Source: Triglochin maritima
Taxonomy: Eukaryota > Streptophyta > Magnoliopsida > Alismatales > Juncaginaceae
Assembly: GCA_963682175.1 (NCBI GenBank)
Contig: OY821772.1
Span: forward strand, 50,056,925 to 50,120,924
Length of the DNA: 64,000 nucleotides
Direction of reading: 5' to 3'
Made by a program: the position numbers and the translations under genes. The notes below the pieces were generated by a model that worked only from the letters and a program-made list of their open reading frames with translations, was not told the origin of the DNA and ran no database searches. Within the stretch, counting starts at the first letter, position 1, and each line of letters starts with the position of its first letter. Positions 55,001-64,000 of this stretch are shown here, piece after piece.

Positions 55001-56101
55001 ATCTATATAGAGTCGTTATACACGGACGCGCGCGTCCGTGACGCTTCCTACGTGGACGGACCAGTCAGGTGTCAGTTCAGCGTCCAGTCAGTCAAAACTT
55101 CTGCGCGGGGAAAAGTAAATTACGAATTTTTGGGTGCGACGGTTCATTTCCCGAAATCACGATTAGACGGTTAAACTTCACGTACATCAGTAGCGGCGGT
55201 ACAACATTCGAGTAACTTTCCTCCCAAGTTTTCTCCTTTTCCATTCCCCATTTCACCCGGAGTTCCTTTCCATACGCTCATCCAAAACCTTCATTCCTGT
55301 TTTAGTCGAACGAAAATTATAACCAGGCGAAAATGGATCCTTCTCTACATGAAACCTCCATCGCTCCTGAAATTGTAGCCGCGCAGGTGTTGTGTCAACC
55401 ACGTTCTTTCTGGTTCATTTTAAGGTTCATTATTGGCCTCTAACAATTTTTTTTGGTGGTTTAAGGGAAGCACATACTACTTCCCCGAAACCAAGTGCGG
55501 TTTCACGGCCCTTCACAAGCAGTTCGACCGGATGAAGGAGGAGGAGAAAAATGTCTTCCAACGGACGCCTTTCGGTCACTTCCTCTCCTTTCCTCACGTC
55601 ACAACTGACAACGAGATACTGGGTTGGTTCGTCGAACACTTCGACGCCAATGAAGTCGGTCTGAGAATAGCCACTGGGGTGGTCCCATTTACGGTAGAAG
55701 ACGTCGCCCTTCTACTTGGACTAAGAGCACATGGGCAGAGAGTGGATATGGAAGTCATGTACGTAGAGAAACGTGACGGGGTTAACCTCGACAACACCCA
55801 ACTACTGGGTCATCTTACCGCCACGAGCAAGATGGGCGAGGAGGAGGAGCACATCCGACTCCTTATTTCTATGATTTTCAATCATTTTCTGTTCTTCGAT
55901 GGATCACTACGAAGTAAAGCGTGGTACACGAAGCACCTTAAGAACCTCAAACGCCTGAAGAGATATGCGTGGGCAAATGCGGTTCACACTTTCTTGGTTG
56001 AAGGCCTGGAGGAAGCCCAACGGGACCTCTCGAGGAGGAGATTGTCAGCGAACTTCTCTATGAAGCAGGGCTACGTGTATGGTTGCGTTGCCGTATTACA
56101 A

Positions 56102-57050
56102 GTAAGCATCTTGGTCCGGAATGAGTGTTGTGTCAGTCCGGAGTAGTGTTGGTTTATGTCCGGAATAAGTGTTTTGTCTGTCCGGGATAAGTCTTGTGTC
56201 TGTTCGGAATAGTGTTGTCTCTGTCCGGAATAAGTGTCTTGAGGTTATCCGGGAAAAGTATTACGTATGTCTGGAATAGTATTTTGTCTGTCCGGAATAA
56301 GTGTGTTGCCTGTCCGGAATAGTCCTGTATATGTCCGGAATGATTGTCTTGTATGTCTGGAATACGTATTTTGTCTGTCCGGAATAAGTATTTTGTCTAT
56401 CCGGAATAAGAGTTTTGTCTGTCCGGAATAAGAGTTTGTCTGTCCGGAATAGTGTTGCGTCTGTCCGGAATACGTATTGAGTTTGTCTGTCCGGAATAGT
56501 GTTGCGTCTGTCCGGAATAAGAGTTGCGTCTGTCCAGAATAAGTATTTTGTCTGTCCGGAATAGTGTTGCGTCTGTCCGGAATAAGAGTTGCGTCTGTCC
56601 GGAATAAGAGTTTGTCTGTCCGGAATAGTCCTGTATATGTCCGGAATGATTGTCCTGTCTGTCCGGAATACGTATTGTGTCTGTCCGGAATAAGTATTTT
56701 GTCTGTCCGGAATAGTGTTGCGTCTGTCCGGAATAAGAGTTGCGTCTGTCCGGAATAAGTATTTTGTCTGTCCGGAATAGTGTTGCGTCTGTCCGGAATA
56801 AGAGTTGCGTCTGTCCGGAATAGTCCTGTATATGTCCGGAATGATTGTCCTGTCTGTCCGGAATACGTATTGTGTCTGTCCGGAATAAGTATTTTGTCTG
56901 TCCGGTATAGTGTTGCGTCTGTCCGGAATAAGAGTTTTGTCTGTCAGGAATAGTGTTGCGTCTGTCCGGAATAAGAGTTGTGTCTGTCCGGAATAGTGTT
57001 GCGTCTGTCTGGAATAAGAGTTGTGTCTGTCCTGGGGAAGTTATGTTTCT
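56102..57050 (+). repeat. TGTCCGGAATA minisatellite inside the PMD-Ulp1 intron
   Basis: About 43 units counted by eye, 18-25 bp each, consensus GTCTGTCCGGAATAAG with AGTGTTGCG or TATTTT spacers. A higher-order block of roughly 200 bp (around 56540-56750) recurs at 56757-56930. The array fills the intron almost from donor (56102) to acceptor (57076). The chance frames translated through it (SVRN, CPE repeats) are not genes. Confidence 0.95.
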
Positions 57051-57524
57051 GGTTTTTAACTCATTCCTGTTTTCAGGTGTGGCTTTGCGAGAAGTTCAAA
57101 TTGGGGGATCCCCGGTCAGCATTTCCACGGTTCAAGTGTTGGACGGAAATGTTTAGCAGACGCCAAATCCTTAGAAAATGGGAAGATCGAGGCATCAACT
57201 TGTCCCGGATTTACTCGGGTCAATTTGAGTTGAATGACACCCCAAAACACAGTGAACGGGAGCATTCACTGTTGTGAGAGGATCAATTTCCTACTGCAGA
57301 AGCAACTCCCTCAGCAAAGGTTGCCTCGAAGGAAACACCTTCAACATCCACTCTACCAAGGGTACAACTCAGTGAATGCAGCATTCCATGTGACCCACTG
57401 CTACAAGAGTTGGAACTTAGTGAGGTGAAGACGAATTGGCTGCGAGCCGAAGCAGCACTTAGGGAGGCGACCGTTAAAATTAACAACCTGGAGGAAGAAC
57501 TCCGGATCTCTCAAGAAGAGTGTC

Positions 57525-58310
57525 GTAGGCTGAGAGTCCGTGGGGAGGAGGAAGAGAGGGAAAAGAGGGAGGAGGAAGAGAGAAATAAGAGGGAGGCGGA
57601 GGAGAGGGAAAAGAGGGAGGAAGAGAGAAATAAGAGGGAGGCGGAGGAGAGGAAGAAGACAGAGGAGGAAGAGAGGGAGAAGAGAGAGGAGGAAGAAAGG
57701 AAGAAGAGGGAGGAGCAAGAGAAGAAGAAGAGGGAGGATGATGAGAAGAAGAGGAGGGAGGAGGATGAGAGGAATAAGAGGGAGGAGGATGAGAAGAAGA
57801 GGAGGGAGGAGGATGAGAGGAATAAGAGGGAGGAGGATGCGAGGAAGAGGAGGGAGGAGGATGAGAAGAAGAGGAGGATGAGGAGGGAGGAGGAGGGAGA
57901 AAAAAACGGAGGGAGGAAGAGAGGAAGAAGAGGGAGGAGCAAGAGAAGAAGAAGAGGGAGGAGGATGAGAGGAATAAGAGGGAGGAGGAAGAGAAGAAGA
58001 GGAGGATGAGGAGGGAGGAGGAAGAGAGAAAAAATCGGAGGGAGGAAGAGAGGAAGAAGAGGGAGGAGGAAGAGAGGAAGAAGAGGGAGGAGCAAGAGAA
58101 GAAAAAGATGGAGGAGGATGAGAAGAATAAGAGGGAGGAGGAAGAGAAGAAGAGGAGGGAGGAGGATGAGAAGAAGAGGAGGGAGGAGGAAGAGAGGAAG
58201 AAGAGGGAGGAGGAAGAGAGGAAGAAGGGGAAGGAGGAAGAGGGAGAGAAGAGGAAGGAGGATGAGAAGAAGAAGGAGGAAGATATGAGGAGACAACAGG
58301 AAAGAAAGAG
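57525..58310 (+). repeat. Purine-only tract coding for the Glu/Lys/Arg coiled coil
   Basis: Almost 800 bases consist nearly only of A and G on the plus strand, in GAGGAGGAAGAGAGGAAG-like degenerate repeats. Read in the gene frame it gives EEEERKKREE heptad-like repeats. Such homopurine-homopyrimidine DNA can form triplexes and is prone to slippage, which may explain the frameshift near 57895. Confidence 0.9.
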
Positions 58311-59439
58311 GAAGGTTGTGGTATCGCTACCACTTTTGCACCCTCAAAAAATGCGGACCATTAAACCACGCTTGCGCACAGAACATATAGACGAAGCGCA
58401 AAGCAAATCTGGCCAAGATGAGGCACAGAAGAATGCCGCAGAAAAACAAGAAGAAATAAAGGAGGCCGAAGAAGCCACCACAAAAACAAAAGGGGCCGAA
58501 GAAATATACGAGGCCGACAAAACAACGAAAGATGAACTGGCCGCCCATGTTTCGTCCACGAGGCCCGATGTGGATGCGACCGCCTTGAGAACGCTGACCA
58601 ATGATGAGGTACGTCGTTTATTGAATGCAACGGCTCCCGAGCGAGAAGCCAAAGATATTATCTGGAGGGGGTTCTGAGCAATATCACCAGGGGTGATCTC
58701 AAGGAAATAATTTCGCCAAAAACAGAAATCACCAACGAAACTCTTGACGGCCTAATTGAGGTACTCCTCAGAAGAGGAGGGCAACAAAAGGTGGTTTGCT
58801 TATCATCCTTCGAATCGGAAATGATTGTGGAGGGACAGGGAGAAGATATAAGGAAAAATTATTTACTCCCAAAAATTGAAGGAATAAATGTGGAGGAAGT
58901 AATCATCGCACAACCATGCTGTTTGGCCGGCCACTGGACTCTGTTCGTTGCCCACGGACCTCGATCAGAGTTCATTCAGTACAACAACATCTCCCGCACA
59001 CTTAAAAAAGGTGAAAATCCTAACCGTTTGGTCGGAACTCATGATTGCACCGCGTCTAAGATAGCGGGATTCTGGCGAGGGTTGTTGAAGGTCGAGTGGC
59101 CGCTGAGAGTTGAGAGGAAGGGTAGCCAACGACAGCAACCGGGGAGTAACGACTGCGGGCCATACGTTTTGTACTGGATGAAGCGTTTGATGGAGAATGC
59201 TGATCCGACGAAGCCGAAGCAGAGCAAGGTTATTCACCGTTTTAGAGGCGATTTGGCCAATTTCTTACTCGAAGACTCTGGGATGTGCGATCAACAATAA
59301 ACGACTATGGATGTTTTAATTTTTTTTTCCAAAGTTATACATGTATACATGTTAAAATTACATAGACTATTTGAATGATTTATCAATACAAGGACATTTG
59401 GTGTTGAGTTTTTATAAAATTATTTTCTTGTTTCCGGAC

Positions 59440-60415
59440 ATACATGATACGTAATCCGGACGTTATTTGCAGTCTTATTCCGGACTGCAAATACACTTAT
59501 TCCGGACAGCAAATACACTTATTCCGGACAAACTTTATGTTCCGTTTCTGGACACTTTATTCTTAAACCGGACAACAAATACACTTATTCCGGACAACAA
59601 ATACACTTATTCCGGACAGCAAATACACTTCTTCCGGACAAACTTTATGTTCCGTTTCTGGACACACTTTATTCTTAAACCGGACGACAAATACACTTAT
59701 TCCGGACAACAAATACACTTATTCCGGACAACAAATACATTTATTCCGGACAGAAAATACACTTATTCCGGACAACAAATACATTTATACCAGACAACAA
59801 CAGAACAAATACACTTATTCTTAAACCGGACAACAAATACACTTATTCCGGACAACAAATACACTTATTCCGGACAGCAAATACACTTATTCCGGAAAAA
59901 CTTTATGTTCCGTTTCTGGACACACTTTATTCTTAAACCGGACAACAAATACACTTATTCCGGACAAACTTTATGTTCCGTTTCGGGACACACTTTATTC
60001 TTAAACCGGACAACACATACACTTATTCCGGACTGCAAATACACTTATTCCGGACAACAAATACACTTATTCCGGACAAACTTTATGTTCCGTTTCTGGA
60101 CACACTTTATTCTTAAACCGGACAACAAATATACTTTTTGCGGACAACAAATACACTTATTCCGGACTGCAAATACACTTATTCCGGACAGCAAATACAC
60201 TTTTTCCGGACTGCAAATACACGTAATCCGGACAGACAAACATTGTAATCCGGACAACCTAAGTACGTCTTCCGGACATACTGGTCACTTAATCCGGAGA
60301 AAAATAAAACGTAATCCGGACATTGATGAATCGTAATCCGGACGGACTTATAACGTAATCCGGACATACTGGTAACTTAATCCGAACATAAATATAACTT
60401 ATTCCGGACAGACAT
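59440..60415 (-). repeat. TGTCCGGAATAAG minisatellite between the convergent MULE genes
   Basis: About 40-45 units read CTTATTCCGGACA on the plus strand, that is TGTCCGGAATAAG on the minus strand, with ACAAATA spacers. A higher-order unit includes AAACTTTATGTTCCGTTTCTG and TTCTTAAACCGGAC. The last part (60220-60410) changes to GTAATCCGGACA units. It fills the space between the stop of the Ulp1 gene and the transposase 3' end. Confidence 0.95.
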
Positions 60416-60579
60416 ACAACAAACCAAAATTACTTAAATATATTTGTCGCCATCAGAAATTAATTCACAAACGAACAAACAAAGAAATGTTTGAATCTTA
60501 TGCAATAATACGGATAGACATACAATGACTTTCAACAAAATTACATAGGAATAATTCCAACCAAGGACAAATACAATAA

Positions 60580-63049
60580 TCAAGGAGGAACTCCCTCGTA
60601 ATGCAAATTCATGTCCCAGTCATCGAAATCGTGATCCCCCGGTTTGGGTGCTGCAGGGTGTAACGAGGGTAGAACCTTATTCCTGATGATTTTCTTAACG
60701 TTACTTTTAATTATTTTCTCAGACAAAGAAATCCGTCGTTTGCTCGGCGGTCTGCCTTTCCGTCTTGTCTTATCCGGATTGAGAACGGATGTACCATCGA
60801 ACACAGGATCAGGTCGTTGCATACGTTCCTTAAGCAACTCAAGTGCCTCTACCGCCTGAAGATATCTGTCGTTTGAGTCGAAAACGGCCTCGGCGATCCA
60901 AACCGCACGACCCATTATGTCGTCGTGGCGACGAAGCGCATCGTTCCCCGTTATGCCACTTTGAAGGGGAAACTTGACTCCATAGCTCCTTCAGATATCC
61001 TTCCTCCATCGGTGGACGATGTAAGACTCGGGGAGCAACGCGTTTGGACGTATTCGGGCAATAACAACATAAACGTGACAACATAGGATACCGACGTGAT
61101 CAAACATTCTGCAATCGCATACCCACTTCTCATCTCTAATTTGCACTGTGAACCGTTTCGACAATGGGAGGATATGTGTCAATACATGTTCAGTCACGTT
61201 GAAGTGCAATGTGTCGTCCTCGTTGAACTCATCCTTGATGTCGCAGTACATCATCTTCCCAATTTCTAACTGCACCGTCTTGAAGACACCCACCGTATAC
61301 AACTCGCTCAATTGCCTCTCGAATGGATATTTCGAAATCAATTGCGGAGCCTTATGCTGACAATCGAAATCAGACTGAGCTTCCTTCTCATACTTGTGGC
61401 GTAATGCGAGTTCGTATTGTTTCACGAACTGCTTAAGTGTCGTCCTTGATGTGAGGTATTTATCGAAGAAGGCGTTCATACCCTCACTTCTCTGGGTTGA
61501 TGCCATTCCTGCGGAAAAACAATCCCGCCAAAATGCAGGTACCCAGCGCTCTCGAATTGCATAAATGGATCGGAGCCAATTATTGTCGTGGAACTCGAAA
61601 TCATCTAGAAAACCCTGCCAATTCCGCTTGAATTCTGCCGGAGTCTTGGAATCGAATACACAGTTGTTGAGGTCAAACAACGTATGCTCCCGGTACTTCG
61701 TGGGCAGCTTCACAGGGGCCTTATTCATTATGTGTCATATACAAAATCTGTGTCGCGCTTCAGGGAACACAGTCCTCACAGCCGCAGCTATGGCGCCACA
61801 TTGGTATGTTATGATCGCCGGGGGGCTTGTATCTGCACACAACGCGATCAAGATAAAAACATATGTTAATCCGGACAGAAATAACGTAAACTGGACAGAC
61901 GTCAAGGGTAAACCAGACGAGCAAAAAACGTAAACCGGGCAGACGTAAGGGATAACCAGACGAGCAAAAAACGTAAACCGGACAGACGTAAGGGATAAAC
62001 CGGACGAGCAAAAGACGTAAACCTGACAGACGTAAAGGGTAACCGGACAGGCACATAACGTAAAACGGACAAAGCCGGACAAAATAAAACACGTACCGTT
62101 CATGCACGTCAACCATGTTTGGAACAACCAAATGTAATTTTGTGTCGTCTTGGAAGAGAGGAGTGCGCAACCGAGTAGGACGGACTGGTAGTGGTGATTT
62201 ACCCCCACAAATGGGGCAAAAGGCATGTCATACTTGTTTGCTATGTATGTTGTGTTGAAACATATTGCATCTCCAAAGTAAGAGTAAGCAGCTCGAGAAC
62301 GACTGTCGGCCCAGAACACATTTCGTAATCTGCCTTCGTCGTCCATATCCATTACGTAAAAGAAGCGGGAATCATTCTTCTGCATCCTGATGAAATAATC
62401 TTGGATAGCTTGCGCATCTTCTGGTCCCATTTTGAGGTTTCTAACCTCGTTCACAACATTCCTGCGAAACATAATTTTTATGACAAAGCTAAATGCGTAA
62501 CTTCAACCAGGTTAAGTGGAGAATAAATAACCTTAGGTCCCGCTCGTTGAAAGACAATTTATCGTGACCTCCAGCTTCGACCACAAAAGATTGCATGGTC
62601 TTGGCGGCAGATATACCGGCAGCATCATTGCACGAAATGCGTGCTCTGGCGGACTCCGGGATGGATCGTTTTTGTCGGAGGAAGCGCATCTGGTCTTCCG
62701 ACAGCATGGGGTGATTATGTTCGAGATCTACGTAGTTAATTACGTAGCCTCTGGATGGATTACCGGAGACCCTAATCCGAGCAGTGCATTCGACCCTACC
62801 GGATAACCTATGTTTCGGTCTACCTTCACCTTGGTTTCCGGGAGCATTACCCTCCTTTGAGCAAGTAAGAGTGGCCCGTATTACAACACCATGATCGTAA
62901 TGAGATTGCCTTATCTTCACACCAAAACAACAGGAATCGACGTATGAAACGTAAAATGTTTTGGCTTCTTCGAAGGAAGGAAAATTCATCATCACTTGAG
63001 GGACGTTGGAGGCATGAGCCGGCTGTGAGGACACATTTACGAGTGCCAT
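60580..63049 (-). pseudogene. FAR1/MULE transposase
   Basis: Exons 62532-63049, 62097-62461 and 60580-61832 join in phase to 711 codons plus stop. An N-terminal FAR1-type zinc-binding domain (MNFPSFEEAKTFYVSYVDSC, CSKEGN...RVECTARIRV, VNYVDLEHNHPML), a MULE transposase core and a SWIM zinc finger (CDCRMFDHVGILCCH) are followed by a basic C-terminus. Two in-frame TGA codons (61735-61737, replacing Trp before HIMNKAP, and 60991-60993) interrupt it. Two catalytic acids are changed: FDTTY reads FNTTY (codon 62254-62256) and TDQ reads TYQ (61804-61806). The RSEGMN glutamate remains. It therefore cannot catalyse transposition as read, and the element depends on relatives. Confidence 0.88.
61860..62095 (-). 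repeat. CTGTCCGG minisatellite inside the transposase intron
   Basis: About ten units; on the transposase strand they read TACGTCTGTCCGGTTTACG with variants, alternating with TTTTGCTCGTCCGG. Array and intron (61833-62096) almost coincide, as in the PMD-Ulp1 gene. Confidence 0.9.
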
Positions 63050-63244
63050 TACAGTACAACAAAAATGGAGGAAGGAGAGAAGAAGGAATGGTTCGTAGGA
63101 TCGGAATAACCAAGACACTCATATTTGTATCTCCGTGAAGCGCCAATGAATAAGAAAGAAGACAGAGGACGTGCTTATTTGAAAAGCATTAAATGCGATG
63201 GTGGACGCATCGGGAAAATAAAACAACAGCAAAAAAATTCAGCA

Positions 63245-63370
63245 GTAAGTAGTACGTCTGTCCGGAATAAGTGTTCCAACTGTCCGGCATAAATAGTAAC
63301 TGTGTCCGGAATAAGTTATGCGCTTGTCCAGAAACTAAAGAAAATGACTGATGTGTGTGTCCGGAAAAAA
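63245..63370 (+). repeat. TGTCCGGAATAAG units in the right subterminal region
   Basis: Four to five units (GTCTGTCCGGAATAAG, ACTGTCCGGCATAAA, GTGTCCGGAATAAG, TTGTCCAGAAAC, GTGTCCGGAAAA) lie upstream of the transposase start, on the opposite strand to that gene. Confidence 0.85.
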
Positions 63371-63663
63371 ATGAATTTATTAATAAAGAGAAGGGAAAAA
63401 AATAGGAGGACGGATGTTGAGTAACTAGTTTTCAGTCTGTGTAGGAGCGGCAAAATGAAGTGAGTGATTTGAGACGCATTAATGAGGGATGGAGAAATTT
63501 GTACGAAACGAGGAATAAACTAAACAAAGAAAGGAAAATTGTTTCTGGGGAGAGTGCGCACTCAGCCGCGTCTGCTGACTGGGTTGCCCACATTAGCCAG
63601 TGTGCTGACTGGGTTAGCAGCATCCGTGACACGAGCGTTCAACAAACATTTCCCATCTATATA

Positions 63664-64000
63664 TGATTGTTCAAAGTAAGCAGAGTTTGTGTTTGATCAC
63701 GTCGGTGTGGTTTTTGTCTCTCTTCCCTCCATTGATGTTTTTGCCCCAGCTACTGAACATTCGAGGGAGTATCTCATAGTTCAAAAGTAATATGGAACAG
63801 TAGCAGCTCTCCTTTTTGTCTGGGGGTCATTAATTGCTAATCTGGAGCATTCTGAATATTTGAAGGAAGAGTTTAGTATCGTTCTGATTTTCTGAAACTA
63901 ATGTAAATATCCTGGAACTTCTTGTTAAGATCGGTGGTCCTTCTTAAGATGTCAATGTCTGGTTCATTGGTTTGGATATCCATCTGAATGCTGGTTCTCG
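63664..64000. other. Flank right of the MULE
   Basis: No gene or element was recognised. It is presumably continuous with 54,430-55,000 before the MULE inserted. Confidence 0.35.

Larger units (their letters stand above)
55333..59300 (+). pseudogene. Plant mobile domain + coiled coil + Ulp1-like protease (MULE cargo gene)
   Basis: Exons 55333-55386, 55466-56101 and 57077-59300 would encode about 970 residues. Residues 19-230 plus the start of exon 3 form a plant mobile domain (TPFGHFLSFPHVTTDNEILG, VVPFTVEDVALLLGLRAHG). Next comes a 260-residue Glu/Lys/Arg-rich coiled-coil tract, then a C48 (Ulp1/SUMO-protease) fold with His at 58932-58934 (GHWTLF) and Cys at 59154-59156 (SNDCGPYV). The position that normally holds the triad Asp reads Asn (QYNNIS). 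Three breaks are seen: TGA at 57275-57277, a frameshift near 57895 and one in a G-run near 58668. The frame is otherwise well kept, so decay is recent or the breaks are sequence errors. In MULEs this gene type may aid mobility or counter silencing; its role is unproven. Confidence 0.85.
55010..63654. mobile_element. MULE (Mutator-like element) with PMD-Ulp1 gene and FAR1-type transposase
   Basis: The element is 8645 bp. A perfect 9-bp direct repeat ATCTATATA (55001-55009 and 63655-63663) fits the Mutator target duplication. The ends are only weakly inverted: left GAGTCGTTATACACGGACGC, right read inwards GGGAAATGTTTGTTGAACGC, with CCAGTCAG-like repeats in both subterminal regions. The left gene (55333-59300, +) and the transposase gene (60580-63049, -) converge. 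Both are broken by a few single changes. TGTCCGG minisatellites occupy 56102-57050, 59440-60415, 61860-62095 and 63245-63370. MULEs carrying Ulp1-like proteases are known in plants (Kaonashi/KI types). The 9-bp repeat is AT-rich, so chance is not excluded. Confidence 0.85.

Noticed and set aside
54808..55041. 77-codon frame left of the MULE
   Set aside because: No recognisable motif, crosses the MULE border and has no coding bias.
57401..58333. Long Ser/Pro/Leu-rich frames on the minus strand
   Set aside because: They are the antisense of the purine-only coiled-coil tract of the PMD-Ulp1 gene.
59467..60336. 289-codon open frame (repeating DNKYTYSGQQIHLFRT-like units)
   Set aside because: It is a translation of the CTTATTCCGGACA minisatellite; unit lengths and variants follow the DNA repeat, not a protein, and no start context or splice sites support it.

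Overview
This is nuclear DNA of a flowering plant. The evidence is spliced genes with GT-AG introns, plant-only families (LRR receptor kinase, GH9 endoglucanase, DWARF27-like isomerase, CIPK kinase) and dense plant-type transposons. The first exons of the kinase genes are GC-rich and become AT-richer downstream. I do not name a species.

Layout. Positions 1-28,000 are a gene-bearing half. A partial Copia-type LTR (1-1383) has cut into a decayed transposon gene. It is followed by an intact PEPR-like LRR receptor kinase (2632-6099, +), an antisense relic of a GH9 exon (about 6200-6431), an intact GH9 endoglucanase (11423-13508, -, 8 exons), a D27-like isomerase (15294-18168, -, 6 exons) and a CIPK9-type kinase (21046-27729, -, 14 exons, all introns phase 0). 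One CIPK intron carries a PIF/Harbinger-type relic.

Positions 28,000-55,000 are mostly mobile DNA. There is a solo LTR (28303-29174) inside a small MITE, two fold-back elements (30621-31389 and 31696-32815), one small membrane-protein gene (33488-33778) and a nested pair. The pair is a solo LTR starting TGTAACATCCCG (34756-47449, target duplication GTTAA) split by a Copia element (36449-46987, target duplication GTTTC). The Copia 3' LTR is a mosaic with an extra 0.95 kb. Several MITE families follow, many lying in TA microsatellites, plus one orphan exon of a heavy-metal-associated (HMA) protein.

Positions 55,010-63,654 are a complete MULE (Mutator-like element) with a 9-bp target duplication. 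It holds two convergent genes: a plant-mobile-domain/Ulp1 fusion and a FAR1-type transposase. Both are broken, and the transposase lacks two catalytic acidic residues. TGTCCGG minisatellites fill an intron of each gene, the space between their 3' ends and the right subterminal region.

The most unusual signals are: (1) paired GGTCGACC palindromes held 22 bp apart in two different LTR families; (2) the TGTCCGG minisatellite system of the MULE; (3) the mosaic Copia LTR. The four intact multi-exon genes do not form a pathway. They are ordinary neighbours acting in signalling, cell wall, carotenoid isomerisation and calcium-dependent kinase functions.
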